A DNA stretch of 64,000 bases from contig NZ_JAFCJM010000037.1 of the NCBI RefSeq assembly GCF_018130955.1, positions 1 through 64,000 on the forward strand, in the 5' to 3' direction. Origin of the DNA: Bradyrhizobium liaoningense (GTDB lineage: Bacteria > Pseudomonadota > Alphaproteobacteria > Rhizobiales > Xanthobacteraceae). Under the pieces are notes generated by a model that had not been told where the DNA came from, did no database searches, and worked only from the letters and a program-made list of their open reading frames with translations. Below, one piece after another: positions 37,108 to 46,310 of this stretch (the stretch's first letter is position 1; each line of letters begins with the position of its first letter). The translations under genes were made by a program, and so were the position numbers.

Positions 37108-38364
37108 ATGAGCCGCCTCGTGATGAAATTCGGCGGCACATCCGTCGCCAACATCGACCGTATCCGCAACGTCGCACGCCATGTGAAGCGTGAGGTCGAC
37201 GCCGGGCACGAGGTTGCCGTGGTGGTGTCGGCGATGTCCGGCAAGACCAACGAGCTCGTAGCCTGGTGCACCGAAGCCTCCCCCATGCACGATGCGCGCG
37301 AATATGACGCCGTGGTCGCCTCCGGCGAGCAGGTGACGTCGGGCCTGTTGGCAATCGTGCTGCAGAGCATGGGCATCCAGGCCCGCTCCTGGCAGGGCTG
37401 GCAGATCCCGATCAAGACCAGCGACGCCCATGCCTCGGCCCGCATCGAGGCCATCGACGGCGGCGAGATCATCACCCGCTTCAAGGAGCGGAAGGAGGTC
37501 GCGGTCATCGCCGGCTTCCAGGGCATCAACCCCGAAACGGGCCGCATCACCACGCTCGGCCGCGGCGGCTCTGATACCTCGGCGGTCGCGGTCGCCGCCG
37601 CCGTCAAGGCCGACCGCTGCGACATCTACACCGACGTCGACGGCGTCTACACCACCGACCCGCGAATCGTCCCGAAGGCGCGCCGGCTCGACAAGATCGC
37701 GTTCGAGGACATGCTGGAACTGGCCTCGCAAGGCGCAAAAGTCCTGCAGGTTCGTTCGGTGGAACTCGGCATGGTCCACAACATGCCCATCTTCGTACGG
37801 TCCAGCTTCGACAAGCCCGAGGATATCGACCCGCACGCCAATCAGCCGCCGGGCACGCTGATCTGCAGCGAGGAGGAGATCATGGAAAATCACGTCGTCA
37901 CCGGCATCGCCTTCTCCAAGGACGAGGCCCAGATCTCGGTGCGCCAGATCGAAGACAAGCCCGGCGTTGCCGCCTCGATCTTCGGCCCGCTCGCGGACGC
38001 CAACATCAACGTCGACATGATCGTCCAGAACGTGTCTGAGGACGGCAAGACCACCGACCTGACGTTCACCGTGCCGGCCGCCGATTATGCCCGCGCCAAG
38101 GACACGATTACCGCCGCCAAGGCCAAGATCGGCTACGCCCGGCTCGATAGCGCTACCGACGTCGCCAAAATCTCGGTGATCGGCAGCGGCATGCGCAGCC
38201 ATGCCGGCGTCGCCGCCCAGGCGTTCTCGGCGCTCGCGGCGCGGAATATCAACATCCGCGCCATCACAACCTCCGAGATCAAATTCTCGGTTTTGATCGA
38301 CACCGCCTATACCGAGCTTGCGGTGCGCACCCTGCATACGCTCTACGGTCTCGATCAGGTTTAG
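37108..38364 (+). CDS. lysC: Aspartate kinase
   Basis: A 418-residue enzyme that phosphorylates aspartate, the first step to lysine, threonine, methionine and diaminopimelate. The N-terminus VMKFGGTSVANIDRIRNVA is the kinase start; FQGINPETGRITTLGRGGSDTSAVA and CDIYTDVDGVYTTDPRIV bind substrate and ATP. Two C-terminal ACT domains (about residues 270-340 and 350-418) give feedback control by lysine and/or threonine. ATG 37108 is used; the frame has an earlier TTG at 37084. A strong hairpin follows the gene. Confidence 0.96.
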   Translation: MSRLVMKFGGTSVANIDRIRNVARHVKREVDAGHEVAVVVSAMSGKTNELVAWCTEASPMHDAREYDAVVASGEQVTSGLLAIVLQSMGIQARSWQGWQIPIKTSDAHASARIEAIDGGEIITRFKERKEVAVIAGFQGINPETGRITTLGRGGSDTSAVAVAAAVKADRCDIYTDVDGVYTTDPRIVPKARRLDKIAFEDMLELASQGAKVLQVRSVELGMVHNMPIFVRSSFDKPEDIDPHANQPPGTLICSEEEIMENHVVTGIAFSKDEAQISVRQIEDKPGVAASIFGPLADANINVDMIVQNVSEDGKTTDLTFTVPAADYARAKDTITAAKAKIGYARLDSATDVAKISVIGSGMRSHAGVAAQAFSALAARNINIRAITTSEIKFSVLIDTAYTELAVRTLHTLYGLDQV

Positions 38365-38391
38365 ACAAATTTTCTCTTAGCGGTCGCAGCA

Positions 38392-38419
38392 AACGCGAAG
38401 GTGTACACACCTTCGCGTT
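38392..38419. terminator. Perfect 12-bp hairpin after lysC
   Basis: AACGCGAAGGTG pairs perfectly with CACCTTCGCGTT across a TACA loop. It lies 28 bases after lysC. Only a weak T-run (gcgttttgc) follows, about 8 bases later, so termination is likely but not certain; the perfect symmetry would also allow a protein-binding site ahead of ptsP. Confidence 0.6.
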
Positions 38420-38629
38420 CTGGCAGGCGTTTTGCTTGGCAAAACAAGCCTCAATTCGCTATAGGCGGACAGGGTGGGCTGCCGCAGACTGTGCCCAGTT
38501 CAGGCGGCGCCGATTCGGCATGGGTCACGACCCGTGCCGGCGCCGGACGAGCAAATTTGTTTGTTTTTCTGGAGTTTTGGCCAGCCGCCGGCCACCCGCC
38601 GGTCGGCACATGGAGGAGATTGACGGCAC

Positions 38630-40897
38630 ATGCGGAGCGCGTCGGGAGGTCCCCGCGTCTTGTTGAGACGGCTCCGCGAAACCATGGCGGAGCAGGTCTC
38701 GGCCCAGGAGCGGCTGGACAAGATCGTGGTGCTGATCGCCGCCAACATGGTGGCCGAGGTCTGCTCGGTCTACGTGCTGCGCGTCGACAATACCCTCGAG
38801 CTCTACGCCACCGAGGGCCTCAACCGCGAGGCGGTGCACCATACGGTGCTGAGCGCCCATGAGGGCCTGGTCGGCCTCGTCGCCAGCGAGGCGACCCCGC
38901 TCAATCTCAGCGACGCCCAGAGCCACCCGGCCTTCTCGTTCCGCCCGGAGACCGGTGAAGAGATCTACCACTCCTTCCTCGGCGTGCCGATCCTGCGCGC
39001 CGGCAACACGCTCGGCGTGCTCGTGGTGCAGAACCGCGCCAAGCGCACCTATGTCGAGGAGGAACTCGAGGCGCTCCAGACCACCGCGATGGTGCTGGCC
39101 GAGCTGATCGCCTCCGGTGAATTGTCGGCACTCGCCCAGCCGGGCCTCGAGCCGGCCGCGCGCCATTCCGTGCACAAGAGCGGCGCGATCCTGTCCGAGG
39201 GCATTGCGCTCGGCCATGTCGTGCTGCACGAGCCGCGCGTGGTCATCAAGGACTACATCGCCGAGGACCTGCCCAAGGAAATCAAACGGCTGGACACGGC
39301 GCTGGCAAAACTGCGCGCCGACCTCGACCGCATGCTGGAGCGCGGCGACGTCGCTGAAGGCGGCGAGCACCGCGACGTGCTGGAAGCCTACCGCATGTTC
39401 GCCAACGACCAGGGCTGGTCGCACAAGCTGCATGAGGCCGTGGCCACCGGCCTCACCGCCGAAGCCGCCGTCGAGCGCGTGCAGTCCGACACCCGCGCGC
39501 GCATGCTGCGCTCGACCGATCCATATCTGCGCGACCGGCTGCACGACCTCGAAGACCTCGGCTACCGGCTGATGCGGCAGCTCGTCGGCCAGGATCACGC
39601 GCCCTCGCGCGAGCAACTGCCCGACAACGCCATCGTGATCGCCCGCGCGATGGGTCCTGCGGCACTGCTCGACTACGACCGCAAGCGCCTGCGCGGCATC
39701 GTGCTGGAGGAAGGCACCGCCAACTCGCACGTCTCGATCGTCGCCCGCGCGCTCGGAATTCCCGCGGTCGGCGAGGTGCCGAACGCGCCCGGCATTGCCG
39801 ACCCGGGCGATGCCATCATCGTCGACGGCACCTCCGGCTCGATTTATGTGCGGCCCTCGCAGGAGATCGAGGCCGCCTATGCCGAGCGCGTGCGCTTCCG
39901 CGCCCGCCGCCAGGCGCAATATCTCGCGTTGCGCGACCTGCCCTGCGTCACCAAGGACGGCCAGAAGGTCGAGCTGATGATCAATGCGGGTCTCGCCATC
40001 GACCTGCCGCATATCGACGACACCGGCAGCGCCGGCATCGGGCTGTTCCGCACCGAGCTGCAGTTCATGGTCGGTCAGAGCCTGCCGCGCACCAGCGACC
40101 AGCTTTCGCTCTACCGCACCGTGCTCGATGCCGCGGGCTCGAAACCCGTGACCTTCCGCACCCTCGACATCGGCGGCGACAAGGCGCTGCCCTACATGGA
40201 AGCGGTGATCGAGGAAAATCCCGCGCTCGGCTGGCGCGCGATCCGGCTCGGGCTCGATCGTCCCGGCCTGTTGCGCGGCCAGATCCGCGCACTGCTGCGC
40301 GCCGGCGGCGGTCGCGCGCTGCGCGTGATGTTCCCGATGATCTCGGAGGTCGCCGAGTTCGACTCCGCCAAGGCGCTGGTCGAGCGCGAGCTGACCTATC
40401 TGCGTCAGCACGGCCATACGCTGCCCGAGCGCATCGACATCGGCACCATGGTCGAGGTGCCGGCGCTGCTCTACCAGCTCGACGAGCTCCTGAAGAAGGT
40501 CGACTTCATCTCGGTCGGGTCGAACGATCTGTTCCAGTTCCTGTTCGCGGTCGACCGCGGCAACGCAAAAGTCTCCGAGCGCTTCGACACCATGTCGGCG
40601 CCGATCCTGCGCGTGCTGCGCGAGATCGCGCGCAAGGCGAACGCAGCGAAGAAGTCGGTGTCGCTGTGCGGCGAGATGGCCTCGAAGCCGATCGGCGCGC
40701 TGGCGCTGATCGCGATGGGCTATCGCTCGCTATCGCTGTCGGCGACCGCGCTCGGTCCGGTGAAGGCGATGATCATCGACCTCGACGCCAAGAAGGCCGA
40801 GGCGATGCTCGGACCGCTCCTTGACGCGCCGAGCGGCACCGTCTCGATCCGGCAGAAGCTGACGGAGTTTGCCGAAGCCGAGGGGCTGTCGTTGTAG
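38630..40897 (+). CDS. ptsP: Phosphoenolpyruvate-protein phosphotransferase PtsP (enzyme I Ntr)
   Basis: A 755-residue first enzyme of the nitrogen-related PTS. It starts with a GAF domain (about 20-165; LDKIVVLIAANMVAEVCSVYVL), then the enzyme I N-terminal part. The phosphorylated His is in GTANSHVSIVARALGIPAVG (His about 370). The PEP-binding barrel follows with GLFRTELQFM, RTLDIGGDKALPYM, and SVGSNDLFQF; the catalytic Cys is in SLCGEMAS. The GAF domain marks it as the Ntr form (glutamine/2-oxoglutarate sensing) rather than the sugar PTS. Phosphate passes to NPr and EIIA-Ntr, not in this window. Adjacency to lysC and prfA is conserved in Rhizobiales. Confidence 0.96.
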   Translation: MRSASGGPRVLLRRLRETMAEQVSAQERLDKIVVLIAANMVAEVCSVYVLRVDNTLELYATEGLNREAVHHTVLSAHEGLVGLVASEATPLNLSDAQSHPAFSFRPETGEEIYHSFLGVPILRAGNTLGVLVVQNRAKRTYVEEELEALQTTAMVLAELIASGELSALAQPGLEPAARHSVHKSGAILSEGIALGHVVLHEPRVVIKDYIAEDLPKEIKRLDTALAKLRADLDRMLERGDVAEGGEHRDVLEAYRMFANDQGWSHKLHEAVATGLTAEAAVERVQSDTRARMLRSTDPYLRDRLHDLEDLGYRLMRQLVGQDHAPSREQLPDNAIVIARAMGPAALLDYDRKRLRGIVLEEGTANSHVSIVARALGIPAVGEVPNAPGIADPGDAIIVDGTSGSIYVRPSQEIEAAYAERVRFRARRQAQYLALRDLPCVTKDGQKVELMINAGLAIDLPHIDDTGSAGIGLFRTELQFMVGQSLPRTSDQLSLYRTVLDAAGSKPVTFRTLDIGGDKALPYMEAVIEENPALGWRAIRLGLDRPGLLRGQIRALLRAGGGRALRVMFPMISEVAEFDSAKALVERELTYLRQHGHTLPERIDIGTMVEVPALLYQLDELLKKVDFISVGSNDLFQFLFAVDRGNAKVSERFDTMSAPILRVLREIARKANAAKKSVSLCGEMASKPIGALALIAMGYRSLSLSATALGPVKAMIIDLDAKKAEAMLGPLLDAPSGTVSIRQKLTEFAEAEGLSL

Positions 40898-40953
40898 CGG
40901 GCCGGCTTCTGTCTCGCCCGCCTCGCCCCCTTTTCGCTATTGAGACCGAACCG

Positions 40954-42039
40954 ATGTCGTCACTCCCCGAAGCCAAACTGGACGTTCTGCTCGCCCATCA
41001 CGCCTCGCTCGAGGCCGAATCGCTCGGCCAGCTCTCCTCCGAGCGCTACGTGCAGATCACCCGCGAACTCGCCGAAATCACACCGCTGATCGACGCGGTG
41101 AAGGCTTATCGTTCTGCGGTGAAGGAACTTGCCGACACCGAGGCGCTGATCGCCGATCCCGCGACCGATGCCGAGATGCGCGGCATGGCGGAGGCCGAGC
41201 GCGACGAGCTCACGCCCAGGATCGAGGAGCTCGTGCAGAAGATCCGCGTCGCGCTGTTGCCCAAGGATGCCATGGACGACCGCAACGTGGTGCTGGAAAT
41301 CCGCGCCGGCACCGGCGGCGACGAGGCCTCGCTGTTCGCAGGCGACCTGTTCCGCATGTATGAGCGTTTTGCGACTTTGCAGGGCTGGAAGGTCGATGTG
41401 ATCTCGGCCAGCGATGGTACCGTCGGCGGCTACAAGGAAATCATCGCCGAGGTGCAGGGCCGCGGCGCGTTCTCCAAGCTGAAGTTCGAATCCGGCGTGC
41501 ACCGCGTGCAACGCGTGCCCGACACCGAGACGCAAGGGCGCATCCACACCTCGGCCGCGACTGTCGCCGTGCTGCCGGAGGTCGAGGATGTCGACGTCGA
41601 CATCAAGAACGAGGATCTGCGGATCGAGACCATGCGCGCACAGGGCGCCGGCGGTCAGCACGTCAACAAGACGGAATCGGCGATCCGCATCACCCACATC
41701 CCGACCGGCATCGTGGTGATGATGCAGGACAGCCGCTCGCAGCATAAGAACCGCGCCTCGGCCATGAACATCCTGCGCTCGCGCATCTACGACGCCGAGC
41801 GCCAGCGCGTCGAAGCCGCGCGCTCCGCCGACCGCAAGGAGAAGGTCGGCTCCGGCGACCGCAGCGAACGCATCCGCACCTATAATTTCCCGCAAGGGCG
41901 CGTCACCGACCACCGCATCAATCTCACGCTCTACAAGCTGCCGCAGGTGGTCGCCGGCGAGGCGCTGGGCGAGGTGATCGACGCGCTGACCACCGAGCAC
42001 CAGGCCGCCCAGCTCGCCGCGCAGGGCGCGGCGGCGTGA
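40954..42039 (+). CDS. prfA: Peptide chain release factor 1
   Basis: A 361-residue class I release factor that reads UAA and UAG. The GGQ peptidyl-hydrolysis motif is in MRAQGAGGQHVNKTESAIRIT. The codon-recognition segment lies near residue 190 (the P-A/V-T-like motif is diverged, GRIHTSAATVAVLPE following the PDTETQ region). The C-terminal IRTYNFPQGRVTDHRINLTLYKL is standard. Length is normal. Forms a unit with prmC seven bases downstream, its methylating enzyme. Confidence 0.97.
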   Translation: MSSLPEAKLDVLLAHHASLEAESLGQLSSERYVQITRELAEITPLIDAVKAYRSAVKELADTEALIADPATDAEMRGMAEAERDELTPRIEELVQKIRVALLPKDAMDDRNVVLEIRAGTGGDEASLFAGDLFRMYERFATLQGWKVDVISASDGTVGGYKEIIAEVQGRGAFSKLKFESGVHRVQRVPDTETQGRIHTSAATVAVLPEVEDVDVDIKNEDLRIETMRAQGAGGQHVNKTESAIRITHIPTGIVVMMQDSRSQHKNRASAMNILRSRIYDAERQRVEAARSADRKEKVGSGDRSERIRTYNFPQGRVTDHRINLTLYKLPQVVAGEALGEVIDALTTEHQAAQLAAQGAAA

Positions 42040-42046
42040 CGGCGGC

Positions 42047-42931
42047 GTGAGCAGTCTCTTCACCGGACGGACCGCCGAGAGCGCACGACGCGCGCTGAGC
42101 GCGACACTGAAGTCTGCCGGCATCGACGAGGCCGCGCTCGATGCGCGAATGCTCGTCGGCGCCGCGCTCGGCCTCGACCTCACCGGCCTCGTCGCGCAGG
42201 CAGATCGGGAGATCACCGCAGACGAAGCAGAGCGGCTGGAGCACTTGGTGCAGCGACGGCTGGCGGGCGAGCCGGTCGCGCGCATTCTCGGCGTGCGGGA
42301 GTTTTGGGGCCTGCCCTTTCAACTCTCGCAAGCGACGCTGGTGCCGCGGCCTGACACCGAGACCGTGGTCGAGCTCGCGCTCGAGATCTTGCGGGAGCGC
42401 CCCGCCTCGATGCCGCCGCCGCGCATCGTCGACATCGGCGTGGGGTCGGGCGCAATCCTGCTCGCGCTGCTGCACGAGATTCCCGGCGCCTTCGGTGTCG
42501 GCACCGACCTCAACCTGGACGCGCTTCGCACGGCGAAGCGCAATGCAGCCGTGCTCGGACTTTCCGACCGCGCCGCCTTCGTCGCCTGCTCCTATCTCGA
42601 CGCGCTCGCCGATACCTTCGATCTCATCGTGTCGAACCCGCCCTATATCCGCTCCGACGACATCGCGACCCTGAGTCGCGAGGTCCGCGAGCATGATCCG
42701 CATCTCGCGCTCGACGGCGGCCGCGACGGCCTTGACGCCTACCGCGCTCTGATCCCGCAGGCGGCCGCGCGTCTTGCCCCCGGCGGAGCCCTGATCGTGG
42801 AGGCCGGCCAGGGCCAGGCGGGCGAGATTGAAACCTTGATGCGGGCTGCTGCGTTAGGGGTCGAGAGGCCGCCCAAAGCCGATCTGGCGGGCATCCCAAG
42901 GGCCGTGTCGGCCCGAAAAATGCCCCCATAA
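42047..42931 (+). CDS. prmC: Release factor glutamine methyltransferase
   Basis: A 294-residue enzyme (HemK) that methylates the Gln of the GGQ motif in release factors. Motifs: an N-terminal helical domain; motif I VDIGVGSGAILLALL; the catalytic N-P-P-Y (LIVSNPPYIRSDD). The start is a GTG, seven bases after the prfA stop, so the enzyme is co-translated with its substrate. The C-terminus (KADLAGIPRAVSARK) is as expected. Length is normal. Confidence 0.95.
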   Translation: MSSLFTGRTAESARRALSATLKSAGIDEAALDARMLVGAALGLDLTGLVAQADREITADEAERLEHLVQRRLAGEPVARILGVREFWGLPFQLSQATLVPRPDTETVVELALEILRERPASMPPPRIVDIGVGSGAILLALLHEIPGAFGVGTDLNLDALRTAKRNAAVLGLSDRAAFVACSYLDALADTFDLIVSNPPYIRSDDIATLSREVREHDPHLALDGGRDGLDAYRALIPQAAARLAPGGALIVEAGQGQAGEIETLMRAAALGVERPPKADLAGIPRAVSARKMPP

Positions 42932-43408
42932 AAGCCCGATTGGGCTGCAAAAACCTCTTGGAATATCCCGTGGGAACGACTACGTTCCGGTCAAACATCG
43001 GTGCCGGCCCCGTAGACCCACGGGCGAAAGCCGGGCTCTCGGGCGAGAGCTGCACTGTATTGAAGGTTCCAAGCCGCAGGTCCTGTTAAGCGCGATGGCC
43101 CATTGAGCTGCGCTGCTTCCCGACCGCAAAGTGAACGAAAGCCTGATATTGCGCTTGAAGACTTACGCAAGAAAGCAGGGCTTGTTTCGGCAGGCAACAT
43201 GAATGGGTTCGCTGGCGATGAGCGCTAGCGGGTGGGGAACGCGTCTTTGTTGAACGCGACGATTGACGGCATTGGCAGGCTATTGGGCAGGCACCTGAGC
43301 CGCATCCCGCGCGCGGTGCGCGTGCGAAGCTTGCGCCGCGGAAATCACGGTCTCTCTCAACGGGAAGTAGTGCGTCTAATTTTTCAGGGCTGGAATTAAA
43401 GGCAGGAC
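42932..43408. ncRNA. 477-base gene-free leader upstream of DUF4167, possible structured RNA
   Basis: No reading frame is convincing. Two perfect short hairpins are seen: GGAACG-acta-CGTTCC (42973-42988), which may end prmC, and GCTCTC-gggc-GAGAGC (43035-43050). A GC-rich part near 43305-43345 (cccgcgcgcggtgcgcgtgcg) could pair further. I cannot match it to a named RNA family; it may be a long 5' leader or a separate small RNA. Confidence 0.25.
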
Positions 43409-44176
43409 ATGAGAAACGGTCAAAACAAGCAGCGCATGCGCAACCGGAACAACAACAACAATAACAACCGGCGCGGCCAGAACCCGATGACCCGGGTCTA
43501 CGAGTCCAACGGACCCGACATCAAGATTCGCGGCACCGCCTCGCACGTCGCCGAGAAATATCTCCAGCTTGCGCGCGATGCGCGCTCCTCCGGCGACCCG
43601 GTCGCAGCCGAGAACTACTACCAGCATGCCGAGCACTATTTCCGCCTGATCGCGGCGGCCCAGGAGCAGTTCCGCCAGAACCAGCAGCAGCCGCGCGGCG
43701 ACGAGCCCGTCAGCAGCGGCAGCAGCGACGACGGCGAGGACGACGGCGAGAATTTCTCCAACTTCGGCCAGGAGCCGGGCTTCGTCCCGCAGCCGCAGCA
43801 GCAGCCCTATATGCGCGACAACCAGCAGCGCGATCACCAGCGCGACCATCAACGCGACCGCGACAACCAGCCCTACCAGCGCGACAATCAGCAGCCCCGC
43901 GAGCATCGCGAGCGCGACCACCGCCAGCAGCAGCAGCCGCAATATCAGCCGCAACCGCAGAACCAGCCGCAGCCGGTGATCGCCGATGCCGGCAGCGTCG
44001 ACCGGCTGCCCTCCTTCATCACCGGCGCGCAGCCGCAGGTGAATGGCGGCTTCGAAGGCGGCGGTGGTGGCGGTGGCGAGCGCTATCCGCGGCGGCGGCG
44101 CCGGCCGCACGGCCCGCGCCCCGAGCGCGAGGCGGCGCCGGCCGGACAGGGCGACGATCACGCCGCCGGCGAGTAA
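43409..44176 (+). CDS. DUF4167-domain protein, RNA-binding-like with Gln/Asn/Arg-rich tail
   Basis: A 255-residue protein. The N-terminal DUF4167 region (RVYESNGPDIKIRGTASHVAEKYLQLARDARSSGDPVAAENYYQHAEHYFRLIAAAQEQ, residues about 29-90) is highly conserved in Rhizobiales. It is preceded by a basic stretch with a run of seven Asn. The rest is disordered: repeats of Q-R-D-H/N-Q and P-Q, then a Gly run and an Arg-rich segment (RYPRRRRRPHGPRP). The composition is that of a nucleic-acid binder; function is unknown. It is followed by a strong terminator. Confidence 0.9.
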   Translation: MRNGQNKQRMRNRNNNNNNNRRGQNPMTRVYESNGPDIKIRGTASHVAEKYLQLARDARSSGDPVAAENYYQHAEHYFRLIAAAQEQFRQNQQQPRGDEPVSSGSSDDGEDDGENFSNFGQEPGFVPQPQQQPYMRDNQQRDHQRDHQRDRDNQPYQRDNQQPREHRERDHRQQQQPQYQPQPQNQPQPVIADAGSVDRLPSFITGAQPQVNGGFEGGGGGGGERYPRRRRRPHGPRPEREAAPAGQGDDHAAGE

Positions 44177-44204
44177 GCCAAACCGTTTTCGAATTGCGAA
44201 CTGC

Positions 44205-44239
44205 AAACGTCCCGGCCCCGCCGGGACGTTTTGTTTTTC
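44205..44239 (+). terminator. Rho-independent terminator after the DUF4167 gene
   Basis: AAACGTCCCGGC (44205-44216) pairs with GCCGGGACGTTT (44220-44231) across a CCC loop; a T-rich tract (tgtttttc) follows. It is 28 bases after the stop and 12 bases short of the convergent methyltransferase stop, so it may act on both strands. Confidence 0.9.
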
Positions 44240-44250
44240 GGATTTGCTTT

Positions 44251-44994
44251 TCAGCGGCGCGTCGCTGCGGGCGAGGACGGCACCAGCACCGGCTTCAGCG
44301 ACGGAATGAGCCGCGCGCGTTCGCGCGTGGCGGGGATGACGCGATAGACCTGCTTGGTCGCTTCGACAATGTGCACGCCGGCGAAGGGCAGCGACAGCGC
44401 GGCACCCGCCCGCTCCCACACCAGCGCAGACTTCAACAGCCAGCGGCCGGCATAGGGCGGCATGAACAGCGCCTCACCCCAGGCCGCCGGCGTGAACCAG
44501 GTCTGGCGCAGGAGGTCGGTGATCTGCGAACGCGAATAGGGCCGTCCGTGACCGAACGGCGTGCTCTCGGTGCGGGTCCAGACGCCACGCCGGTTCGGGA
44601 TCACGGCGATGACGCGGCCGGACGGCGCCAGCACCCGCCACACCTCGCGCAGCAGCGCCGCCGGATCGTCGCAGATCTCCAGCGCATGGACGAGCAGGAT
44701 GCGATCGACCGCGGCATCCGGCAGCGGCAGCGAGAATTCGTCGACGAGCGAGGCCAGCGCGGGCCGCCCTGTCGGCCATTTCAGCACGCCCTGGGCCGCT
44801 GGCATGAAGGCAATGCAGCGCTCGGCGTCCTCGCGGAACAGGCCGAGATAGGGCGTCGGATAGCCGATGCCGAGCACGCGCTGCCCCTCGGCACCAGGCC
44901 AGCGCTCCCTGATGCCGCGATTGATCAACTGCCGCGCCACGATGCCGAGGCGGCGCGAGTAGAAGTCGCGGAGATCGATGACGTCGATGGTCAT
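44251..44994 (-). CDS. Class I SAM-dependent methyltransferase
   Basis: A 247-residue protein with the C-terminal half of a methyltransferase fold: LPLPDAAVDRILLVHALEICDDPAALLREVWRVLAPSGRVIAVIPNRRG, which is the acidic loop plus motif post-I of small-molecule methyltransferases. Motif I is weak (GQRVLGIGYPTPYLGLF, G-x-G only). Its substrate is unknown. It is divergent from gloB with 108 bases between; a methyltransferase paired with gloB is frequent in Rhizobiales. Confidence 0.88.
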   Translation of the reverse strand: MTIDVIDLRDFYSRRLGIVARQLINRGIRERWPGAEGQRVLGIGYPTPYLGLFREDAERCIAFMPAAQGVLKWPTGRPALASLVDEFSLPLPDAAVDRILLVHALEICDDPAALLREVWRVLAPSGRVIAVIPNRRGVWTRTESTPFGHGRPYSRSQITDLLRQTWFTPAAWGEALFMPPYAGRWLLKSALVWERAGAALSLPFAGVHIVEATKQVYRVIPATRERARLIPSLKPVLVPSSPAATRR

Positions 44995-45102
44995 GACGGC
45001 AATGTAACATGCGAGCGGAGGATGCCGCGCGCGGAATATTGCATTGCCTGCGCAGCGTTAACGCCATATTTGTCTGACGGGGCTGAGCGCGATGGAGATG
45101 TC

Positions 45103-45870
45103 ATGGCCGCCGAAATTCGTACTTTCACCTGTTTAAACGACAATTTCGGTTATCTCATCCACGATGTGGAAACCAAGGCGACCGCCTCGGTCGACGCCCC
45201 GGAAGCCGGCCCGATCCTGAAGGCGCTGGAGCGGGAGGGCTGGACGCTCACCGACATCCTGATCACCCATCATCACGGCGACCATGTCGGCGGCGTTGCC
45301 GAGTTGAAGCAGAAATATAACTGCCGCGTCGTCGCCCCGCATGACAAGACCACCAAGATCGCCAATGTCGACCTGCGGGTCGTCAACGGCGACGTCATCA
45401 AGATCGGCAATCTGCTCGCGCGCGTGCTGGAAACGCCCGGTCATACGCTCGACCATATTTCCTATGTCTTCGATGCGGAGAAAACGGTGTTCGCCGCCGA
45501 CACGCTGTTCTCGATCGGCTGCGGCCGCGTGTTCGAGGGCACCTACCCGATGATGTGGGATTCGCTTCTGAAGCTGCGCGCGCTGCCTGACGACTTCAAT
45601 CTCTACTGCGGCCACGAATACACCGCCTCCAACGTCAAATTCGCTCTGACCGTCGAGCCGGACAATCCGGCGCTGCAGGCCCGCGCGGCGGAGGTGACGA
45701 AGCTCCGTGCCGAGAACAAGCCGACCATTCCCTCACTGCTTGGTGATGAGAAGCGAGCAAATGTGTTCCTGCGCGCTGATGAACCCTCGGTTGCAACCAA
45801 GCTACACATGAAGGGCGCGGATGCCGCCATCGTGTTCGGCGAATTGCGCGAACGCAAGAACAAGTCCTGA
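45103..45870 (+). CDS. gloB: Hydroxyacylglutathione hydrolase (glyoxalase II)
   Basis: A 255-residue binuclear metallo-beta-lactamase-fold enzyme. It hydrolyses S-lactoylglutathione, ending methylglyoxal detoxification. The metal site is THHHGDHVGG (residues about 53-62); further ligands are His in TPGHTLDHISY and Asp in AADTLFSIGCGRVFEGT, and His in YCGHEYTASNVKFA. The C-terminal glutathione-binding part is present, ending LRERKNKS. ATG 45103 is used: the frame is open back to 44194 only because of GC-rich antisense coding. It precedes a cupin gene by nine bases. Confidence 0.96.
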   Translation: MAAEIRTFTCLNDNFGYLIHDVETKATASVDAPEAGPILKALEREGWTLTDILITHHHGDHVGGVAELKQKYNCRVVAPHDKTTKIANVDLRVVNGDVIKIGNLLARVLETPGHTLDHISYVFDAEKTVFAADTLFSIGCGRVFEGTYPMMWDSLLKLRALPDDFNLYCGHEYTASNVKFALTVEPDNPALQARAAEVTKLRAENKPTIPSLLGDEKRANVFLRADEPSVATKLHMKGADAAIVFGELRERKNKS

Positions 45871-45879
45871 CGGGGATCA

Positions 45880-46302
45880 ATGCCGACAGCAGCCGAGATC
45901 ATCGCGCGCCTCGAGCTCCGACCGCACCCCGAGGGCGGGCATTACCGCGAGACCTTTCGCGACCAGACCACGGACGCCAACGGACGGTCGCGCTCGACTT
46001 CGATCTATTTCCTGCTCGCGCGCGGCGAGCGCTCGCACTGGCATCGCATCGATGCGGTCGAGGTCTGGCACTACTATGCCGGCAGCCCGCTGACGCTGCG
46101 CATCGCCCATGACGGCTGCTCGCAGCACGTGGTGCGGCTCGGCACGGATCTGTTGGGCGGCGATCGGCCGCAGGCGATCGTGCCCGCGCAGGCGTGGCAG
46201 GCCGCCGAGAGCACCGGCGAATGGACGCTGGTCGGCTGCACCGTGGCACCGGCCTTCGAATTCGCGAAATTCGAGCTCGCGCCGCAGGGCTGGGAGCCGT
46301 AA
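45880..46302 (+). CDS. Cupin-fold protein, DUF985 family
   Basis: A 140-residue single-domain cupin. The pattern PHPEGGHYRETFRD, SIYFLLARGERSHWHRIDAVEVWHYYAGSPLTL and WTLVGCTVAPAFEFAKFEL matches the DUF985 family, with metal-binding His at about 46 and 48 in SHWHRID and an E-V-W-H partner. Function is unproven; isomerase-like or sugar-binding roles are guesses. It begins nine bases after gloB and is probably co-transcribed. Confidence 0.92.
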   Translation: MPTAAEIIARLELRPHPEGGHYRETFRDQTTDANGRSRSTSIYFLLARGERSHWHRIDAVEVWHYYAGSPLTLRIAHDGCSQHVVRLGTDLLGGDRPQAIVPAQAWQAAESTGEWTLVGCTVAPAFEFAKFELAPQGWEP

Positions 46303-46310
46303 GCCGCGAG

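Noticed and set aside
38525..40417. 630-codon open frame antisense to ptsP
   Set aside because: Lies wholly over the conserved enzyme I Ntr coding frame and shows only composition-driven residues (many His, Arg and Asp-Glu).
44194..45102. N-terminal extension of gloB by ~300 codons
   Set aside because: The open frame upstream is antisense to the methyltransferase gene; glyoxalase II homologues start at the ATG 45103.
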